In this document: positions 57,500-64,000 of the stretch, piece after piece
How positions within the stretch are numbered: position 1 is the stretch's first letter
How the letters are laid out: each line of letters begins with the position of its first letter
NCBI RefSeq assembly: GCF_949987515.2
Contig: NC_082694.2
Coordinates: 68,074,080 to 68,138,079, forward strand
Direction: 5' to 3'
From: Delphinus delphis
Taxonomy: Eukaryota > Chordata > Mammalia > Artiodactyla > Delphinidae
DNA length: 64,000 nt
Position numbers and translations under genes: made by a program
Notes under the pieces: model-generated
What the model saw: only the letters and a program-made list of their open reading frames with translations
Databases searched by the model: none
Told to the model about the DNA's origin: nothing

Positions 57500-58350
57500 G
57501 AAGGAACAAGATAAAACCCCAGAAGAAGAACTAAGCTAAGTGGAGATAATCTACCTGATAAAGCATTCAAGGTAAGTATCATAAAGATGCTCAATGAACT
57601 TGGGAGAAGAATGGATGAACACAGTGGGAAGTTGAACAAAGAGTTAGAAAATATAAAGAAGAACCAAACAGAACTAAAGAATACAATAACTGAAATAAAA
57701 ATACACTAGAAGGAATCAACAGATTAGATGATACACAGGAACAGACGAGCAAACTGGAAGACAGCATAGTGGAACTCACCCCAGCTCATCAGGGAAAAAA
57801 AAGAACTTTAAAAAATGAAGGTAGTTTAAGAGACTTCTGGGACAACATCAAGCATGCTAACATTTGCACTGTAGGGGTCCCAGAAGAAGAAGAGAGAGAA
57901 GAAGGGGCAGAGACTATATTTGAAGAGATAATAGCTGAAAACTTCCCTAACCTGGGGAAAGAAACAGACATCTAGGTCCAGGAAGCACAGAGTCCCAAAC
58001 AAGATCAACCCAAAGAGATTGAAGCCAAGATACATTTGTGATTAAAATGACAAAAATTAAAGATAAAGAGAGAATCTTAAAAGTAGCAAGGGAAAAGCAA
58101 CTAGTTACATACATACAAGGGAACTCCCACAAGACTACCAGCTGACTTTTTAGCAGAAGCTTTGCAGGCTAGAAGGAAGTGGCATGATATATTTAAAGTG
58201 ATGAAAAGAACAAAATCCTATGACCAAGAATATTCTACCAGGCAAGGCTATCATTCAGATTTGAAGGAGAGATAAATAGTTTTATAAACAAGCAAAAGCT
58301 AAAATTGTTCAGCACCGCTAAACCAGCTTTACAAGAAGTGTTAAAGGAAC
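57500..58350 (+). pseudogene. L1 ORF1 remnant
   Basis: RNA-binding chaperone protein of L1. The coiled-coil region (57640-57780, gaactaaagaatacaataac), ttgaagagataatagctgaa (57920) and C-terminal ctagaaggaagtggcatgat (58170) and caagaatattctaccaggca (58225) are in order. It is broken by a one-base loss and stop near 57707 and by others, so no full protein is made. The longest surviving piece is about 57769-57975. Confidence 0.8.
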
Positions 58351-59511
58351 TTCTCTAAGCAGAAAAGACCACAACTAGAAATTTGAAAATAAAGAAAGGA
58401 AAACATATCACTGGTAAAGGTAAATATACAGTAAACATAGTAGATCAGCCACTTATAAAGCTGGTAGGAAGGTTAAAAGACAGAAGTAGTAAAATCATCT
58501 GTATCCACAATAAGCAGTTAAGGGATACACAAAACAGAAAGATGTAAAATATGATGTCAGAAACATTAAATGTGGCGGGGGAATAAAAATGCAGGGTTTG
58601 GTAGAATGTGTACAAATTTAAGAGATCATCAACTTAATCATATATGTTATATATTTTTATACGTATATATAGTTATACTTATTATAAACCACATGGTAAC
58701 CACAAACCAAAAATCTATAATAGATGTACTCACAAAAAAGAGAAAGAAATTTAAAAAATAACACTAAAGATAGTCATCAAATCACAAGGGAAGAGAGCAA
58801 AACAAGAAAGGAAAAAAAGGAACTATGAAAACAACCAGAAAACAATTAACAAAATGGCAATAAGTATATATCAATAATTATTTTAAATGTAAATGGACTA
58901 AATGTTCCAATCAAAACACACAGAGTGGCTGATTGGATAAAAAAAAGAAAACACAAGACCCATATATATATGCTGCCTATAAGAGACTCACTTCAGATCT
59001 AAAGGTACACACAGAATGAAAGTGAGAGTATGGAAAAAGGTATTCCATGCAAATGGAAACAGAAAGCTGGGGTAGCAATACAATCAGACGAAATGGAACT
59101 TAAAACAAAGACTGCAACAAGAGACAAAGAAGGACATTACATAAGGATCAAGTGATCAATCCAACAAAAAGATATAACAATTGTAAATATATATGTACCG
59201 AATATAGGAGTACCTAAATACATAAAGCAAATATTAACAAACATAAAGGTAGAAACTAACAGTAAGACAATAATACTAGGGGACTTTAACACCCCACTGA
59301 CATCGATAGACAAATCATTCAGGCAGAAAGTCAGTAAGGAAACACTGGTCTTAAATGACACAGATCAGACGGGCTCCATATACATATATAAACATTCCAT
59401 CCAAAAGCAGCAGAATATGTATCCTTTTCAAGTGCACACTGAATATTCTCCAGGATAGATCACATGGTAGGCCACAAAACACATCTCAATAAATTAAATA
59501 AAATTTTGAAA

Positions 59512-59860
59512 AAATTAATCTATTTATTTATTTATTTTTGGCTGCATTGGGTCTTTGTTACTGCACACAGGCTTTCTCTAGTTGTGGTGAGGGGGGACTA
59601 CTCTTTGCTGCAGAGCACGGGCTTCTCCTTGCAGTGGCTTCTCTTGTTGCGGAGCATGGGCTCCAGGCACACAGGCCTCAGTAGTTGTGGCACTCGGGCT
59701 CAGTCATTGTGGCTCACAGGCTCTAGAGCACAGGCTCAGTAGTTGTGGCACATGGGCTTAGCTGCTCCGCGGTATGTGGGATCTTCCCGGACCAGGGCTC
59801 AAACCCATGTCCCCTGCATTGGCAGGATGATTCTTAACCACTGCACCACCAGAGAAGTCA
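59512..59860 (-). mobile_element. CHR-1 type SINE, nested in L1
   Basis: Tail ctatttatttatttattttt, long body and reversed head ccactgcaccaccagagaag. The L1 target reads cctcaataaatttaag on the right; on the left its copy is about 30 bases back (ctcaataaattaaa), so the duplication is partly eroded. Confidence 0.9.
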
Positions 59861-62027
59861 CAAGCCTCAATAAATTTAAGAAGACTGAAATAGTATCAAG
59901 CATCTTTACTGACCACAATGATATGAGACTAGAAATCAACTACAAGAATAAAACTGCAAAAAACACAAACACGTGTAGGTCAAACAACATGCTACTAAAC
60001 AACCAATGCATCACTGAAAATATCAAAAAGAAAATTAAAAAAAAATACCTGGAAACAAGTGAAAATGGAAGCACAATGATCCAAAATCTATGGAAAGCAG
60101 GAAAAACAATTCTAAGATAGAAGTTTATAGTGATACAGGCCTACCTCAGGAAACAAGAGAAATCTCAAATAAACCATCTCACCTTACACCTAAAGGTACT
60201 AGAAAAAGAAGAACAAACCAAAAGTTAGTAGAAGGAAAAAAAGCAGAAAGTTTAGAGCAGAAATAAATGAAATAGATACTAAAAAACAATTTAAAATATC
60301 AATGAAACTAAGAGCTGGTTCTTGGAAAACATTTCTAAAAATTGCTAAAGCTTTTGCCAGCCTCATCAAGAAAAAGAGAGAGGGCCCAAATAAATAAAAT
60401 CAGAAATGAAAGAGAAGTTACAACTGACATCACAGAAATACAAAGGATCATAAGAGATTACTACAAACAATTATACACCAGTAAAATGGACAACCTAGAT
60501 GAAATGGATAAATTCCTAGAAATGTACAATGTCCCAAAACTGAATATAGAAAAAATAGAAACTGTGAACAGATTAATTACCAGTAATGAAATTGAATCAG
60601 TAATAAAATTTTTTTAAAAACCCAACAAACAAAAATCCAGGACAAGATGGCTTCACAGGTGAATTCTACCAAACATTTAAAGAAGAGCTAACACCTATCC
60701 TTCTGAAATTCTTTCCAAAAATTGCAGAGGAAGGAATGCTTCCAAACTCATTCCACTAGGCCAGCATCACCCTGACACCAAAACTGGACAAAGACACTAC
60801 AAAAAAAAAAAAAAGAGAAAACTACAGGCCAAATCACTGATGAACATAGATGCAAAAATCCTCAATAAAATAATAACAAACTGATTCAACAATACACTAA
60901 AAGGCTCATACACCATGATTAAGTGGGATTTATCTCTGGGATGCAAGGATGTTTCAATATCCACAAATCAATCAACATGACACATCACATTAACAAATTG
61001 AAGAATAAAAACCATATGATCATCTCAGTAGATGCAGAAAAAGCTTTTGATTCAACATTCATCTATGATTAAAAAAAAAAAACTCTCCAAAAGTGGGCAT
61101 AAAGGGAACATACCTCAACATAATAAAGGCCATATATGAGAAACGCACAGCTAACATTATACTCAATGGTGAAAAGCTGAAACAATTTCCTCTAAGATCA
61201 AGAACAAAACAAGCATACCAACTCTCACTACTTTTATTCAGCATAGTATTGGTAGTCCAAGCCATAGTCCAGCCACATCAGACAAGAAAAAGGTATAAAA
61301 AGAATCAGAATTGGAAAGGAAGAAGTAAAACTGTCACTGTTTGCAAATGATGTGATACTATATATAGAAAATCCTAAAGACACCACCAAAAACTATTAGA
61401 ATAAATGAATTCAGTAAAGTTGCAGGATACAAAATTAATATACATAAATCTGTTGTTTCTATACACTAACAATGAACTATCAAAAAGAGAAATTAAGAAA
61501 ACAATTCCATTTTACAATTCCATCAAAAAGAATAAAACACCTAGGAATAATTCTAACCAAGGAGGTAAAAGGCCTGTACTCAAAAAAGGCTCTAAGACAT
61601 TGATGAAAGAAATTGAAGATGATGCAAACAAATGAAAAGATATACCGTGTTCACAGATTGGAAGAATTAATATTGTTAAAATGGCCATACTATCCAAGGT
61701 AATATACACATTCAATGCAATCCCTATCAAAAATCTAATGGCATTTTTCACAGAACTAGAACAAATAATTCTAAAATTTGTATGGAAACACAAAAGACCT
61801 TAAATAGCCATAACAGTCTTGAGAAAGAAGAACAAAGTTGGAGGTATCATGCGCTCTGATTTCAAACTATACTATGAAGCTACAGTAATCAAAACAGTAT
61901 GGTACTGGCACAAAAACAGACACATAGATCAATGGAACAGAATACAGAGCCCAGAAATAAACCCACACTCATATAGCCAATTAACCTAAGACAGAGGAGA
62001 CAAGAGTATATAATGGAGAAAAGATAG

Positions 62028-62331
62028 GGACTTCCTTCGTGGTCCAGTGGTTAAGAATCCACCTTCCAATGCAGGGGATGTGTGTTTGATCCCTGGCCAG
62101 GGAACTAAGATCCCACATGCTGTGGGGCAACTAAGCCCATGTGCCACAACCACTGAGCCCGTGTGCTCTGGAGCCCATGCACCACAACTAGAGAGCCTGC
62201 GCGCTGCAACTACTGAGCCCGCATGCCAAAACTAGAGAGAAGCCCACGTGCCACAACTACAGAAGATCCCGCATGTCGCAACTAGGACCCGACACAGCCA
62301 AATAAACAAATAAATAAATTTTTAGAAAAGA
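62028..62331 (+). mobile_element. CHR-type SINE (older variant), nested in L1
   Basis: Head gggacttccttcgtggtcca, with cctggccagggaactaagat in the middle, a variant typical of older cetartiodactyl tRNA-SINEs. Flanked by gagaaaagatag (62016-62027 and 62332-62343), perfect 12 bp. Confidence 0.92.
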
Positions 62332-62929
62332 GAGAAAAGATAGCCTCCTTAATAAATGATGTTGGGAAAACTGGACAGCTACATGCAAAAGAATCATACT
62401 GGACTACTTTCTCACACCATATACAAAAATAAATTCAAAATGGATTAAAGACTTAAATATATGACCTGAAACTATACAAATCCTAGAAGAAAACACAGGG
62501 AGTACACTCTTTGACATCAGTCACAGCAATATTTTTTTGGACCTGTCTCCTCAGGCAAGGCAAACAAAAGCAAAAATAAACAAATGGGACCACATCAAAC
62601 TAAAAGCTTTTGTACAGCAAAGGAAATTATCAACAAAACAAAAAGGCAATCTACTGAGTGGGAGAAGATATTTGCAAATGATATATCTGATAAGGGGTTA
62701 ATATCCAAAATATACAAAGAACTCATACAACTCAAAAAAAACCAAACAAACAGATTAAAAAGTGGGCAGAGAACCTGAATATTTAGACATTTCTTCAAAG
62801 AAATACAGATGGCCAACAGACACATAAAAAGATGTGCAACATCACTAATCACCAGGGAAATGCAAGTCAAAACCACAATAAGATATCACCTCACATCTGT
62901 CAGAATGGCTATTATCAAAAACAAAAATA

Positions 62930-63159
62930 GGGCTTCCCTGGTGGTGCAGTGGTTGAGAGTCCGCCTGCCAATGCAGGGGACGCGGGTTTGTGCCCCGGTC
63001 CGGGAGGATCCCGCATGCCGCGGGGCAGCTGGGCCCGTGGGCCATGCCGCTGGGCCTGCGCGTCCGGAGCCTGTGCTCCGCGACAGGGGAGGCCACGGCA
63101 GTGAGAGGCCCGCATACCACAAAACAACAACAACAACAACAAAAAACAACCAAAAAAAC
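62930..63159 (+). mobile_element. CHR-2 type SINE, nested in L1
   Basis: Head gggcttccctggtggtgcag, CG-rich body, and a CAA-repeat tail. Flanked by a perfect 13-bp duplication aaaaacaaaaata (62917-62929 and 63160-63172). Confidence 0.94.
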
Positions 63160-64000
63160 AAAAACAAAAATAATAAGTGTTGGCAAAGATGTGGAGAGAA
63201 AGGAACACTTGTGCACTGTTGGTGGGAATGGAAATTGGTACAGCCACTACGGAAAACTGTATGGAGGTTCCTCAAAAAATTAAAAATAGAACTACCATAG
63301 GATCCAGCAATTCCACTTCTGGGTATTTTTCCAAAGAAAACAAAGACCCTAATTTGAAAAGATATGTGCACCCTAATGTTCATAGCAACATTATTTACAA
63401 TAGCCAAGATGTGGAAGCAACCTAAGTGTCAACTGATAGATGAATGGATGTATACATACGTATATATGTGGTGTATATATATACAGTGGAATACTACTCA
63501 GCCATAAAAAATAAAATCTTGCCATTTGTGACACCATGGATGGACCTGGAGTCAAATAAATCAGACACAGAAAGATATACACTGTATGAGTTCACTTATA
63601 TGTAGAACCTAATAACCAAAACAAATCAATAAACAAAACAGACTCATAGATACAGAAAACAAACAGATGGTTGCCAGAGCAGGCGGGAAAGGGTGGATAG
63701 GTGAAACAGGTGAGGGTGATTAGAAGGTACAAACTCCCAGTTATAAAATAAATGAGTCATGTGGATGCAATGAACAGCTCGGGAAATATAGTCATCAATA
63801 TTGTAATATCTTTGTATGCTGACAAGTGGTAACTGGACTTACTGCGGTGATTATTTTGTAATGTATAGAAATAACAAATCACTATTTTGTGCACCTGGAA
63901 CTAACGTAGTGTTGTAGGTCAATTAGAGTTCAATAAAGAAGGGGAGGAGGGGCAGTGAGCATGAGAAAGGGGGCGAGGGAGAGAGGGAGAAAGAGAAAAA

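Larger units (their letters stand above)
58850..63300 (+). pseudogene. L1 ORF2 remnant (endonuclease / reverse transcriptase)
   Basis: Endonuclease part, with the segment around 59280 (gactttaacaccccactgac); RT part, with ataaatgaaatagatactaa at 60260, ggacaagatggcttcacagg at 60640 and aaaactggacaaagacacta at 60780; and the FAND active site at 61340. The C-terminal part runs to the tgtggaagcaacctaagtg region. It is split by three CHR SINEs and has many stops. The largest open segments are 59743-60120, 60342-60617 and 62809-63300, and part of the last is SINE sequence. Confidence 0.85.
56345..63950 (+). mobile_element. Near full-length L1, inactive
   Basis: Starts with the L1 5' UTR head gagggtgcggccaagatggc at about 56363 and runs through a G/C-mixed 5' UTR, ORF1 (about 57500-58350), ORF2 (about 58850-63300) and a 3' UTR ending gttcaataaagaa. 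Without its three SINEs it is about 6.7 kb. ORF1 and ORF2 are broken by several stops and frameshifts. The reverse-transcriptase FADD motif reads FAND (61340-61351), losing a catalytic Asp. Endonuclease-region sequence near 58890 and 59280-59460 is recognisable. Whether the window includes its true 3' end and poly-A is unclear. It cannot move on its own. Confidence 0.9.

Noticed and set aside
62886..63407. 173-codon minus-strand frame
   Set aside because: It crosses a CHR-2 SINE and L1 ORF2 in antisense; an artefact of repeat composition.
30551..64000. Exons of FOSL2, the expected upstream neighbour of PLB1 in human
   Set aside because: I searched for its bZIP and other conserved segments by eye and saw none. 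It probably lies beyond the right edge.

Overview
This window is mammalian genomic DNA, almost certainly from a cetacean. The evidence is nine SINEs of the tRNA-derived CHR type. They open with the gggacttccctggtggcgcagtggtt head, and four of them carry the GC-rich CHR-2 type body (gcggctgggcccgtgagcc ... gcgtccggagcctgtgctc) typical of whales and dolphins. The L1 3' ends are of the kind found in whales, pigs and ruminants, and I see no Bov-B. I cannot tell the species. There is no prokaryotic feature, operon or CRISPR array here.

The one gene I can prove is the 5' part of PLB1 (phospholipase B1, the intestinal brush-border GDSL phospholipase and retinyl ester hydrolase), on the minus strand. 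Its exons are 41 to 126 nt long and easy to miss. Seven exons read right to left: exon 1 at 30395-30338 (start codon, signal peptide), exon 2 at 7981-7856, exon 3 at 6684-6626, exon 4 at 3309-3269, exon 5 at 2688-2645, exon 6 at 882-792 and exon 7 at 456-405. All introns are GT-AG, all phases agree (1,1,0,2,1,2,0), and the spliced product is 157 codons without a stop. It aligns along its length with the N-terminus of human PLB1 as I remember it. It covers the signal peptide, the linker and the start of the first, degenerate GDSL repeat, where GNVE replaces GDSL. The gene continues past coordinate 1. A TATA-type promoter with HNF1-, HNF4- and CDX-like sites lies just upstream of exon 1 (about 30420-30550), which fits expression in gut epithelium.

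Layout: 1-8 kb holds exons 7 to 2 and short introns with MIR, L2 and a compound CA/CT microsatellite. 8-30.3 kb is intron 1 (22.4 kb), crowded with L1 pieces of several ages, CHR SINEs, hAT (MER58/MER5-like) and MLT1-like LTR fragments, several nested with readable target-site duplications. 30.4-56.3 kb is the upstream flank: mostly unique DNA with MIR, L2 (a long copy at 37.5-38.9 kb), MER5-like elements, an antisense L1 carrying two SINEs (40.2-41.5 kb), and two LTR-like blocks (39.2-40.0 and 53.8-55.0 kb). 56.35-64 kb is a nearly full-length but dead sense-strand L1 with three nested SINEs.

No new biological system was found. The points most worth checking are the micro-exon PLB1 structure, a pair of in-frame alternative 3' splice sites at exon 6, the compact epithelial promoter, a stop-containing exon-like segment in intron 5, and several nested transposon insertions usable as phylogenetic markers.
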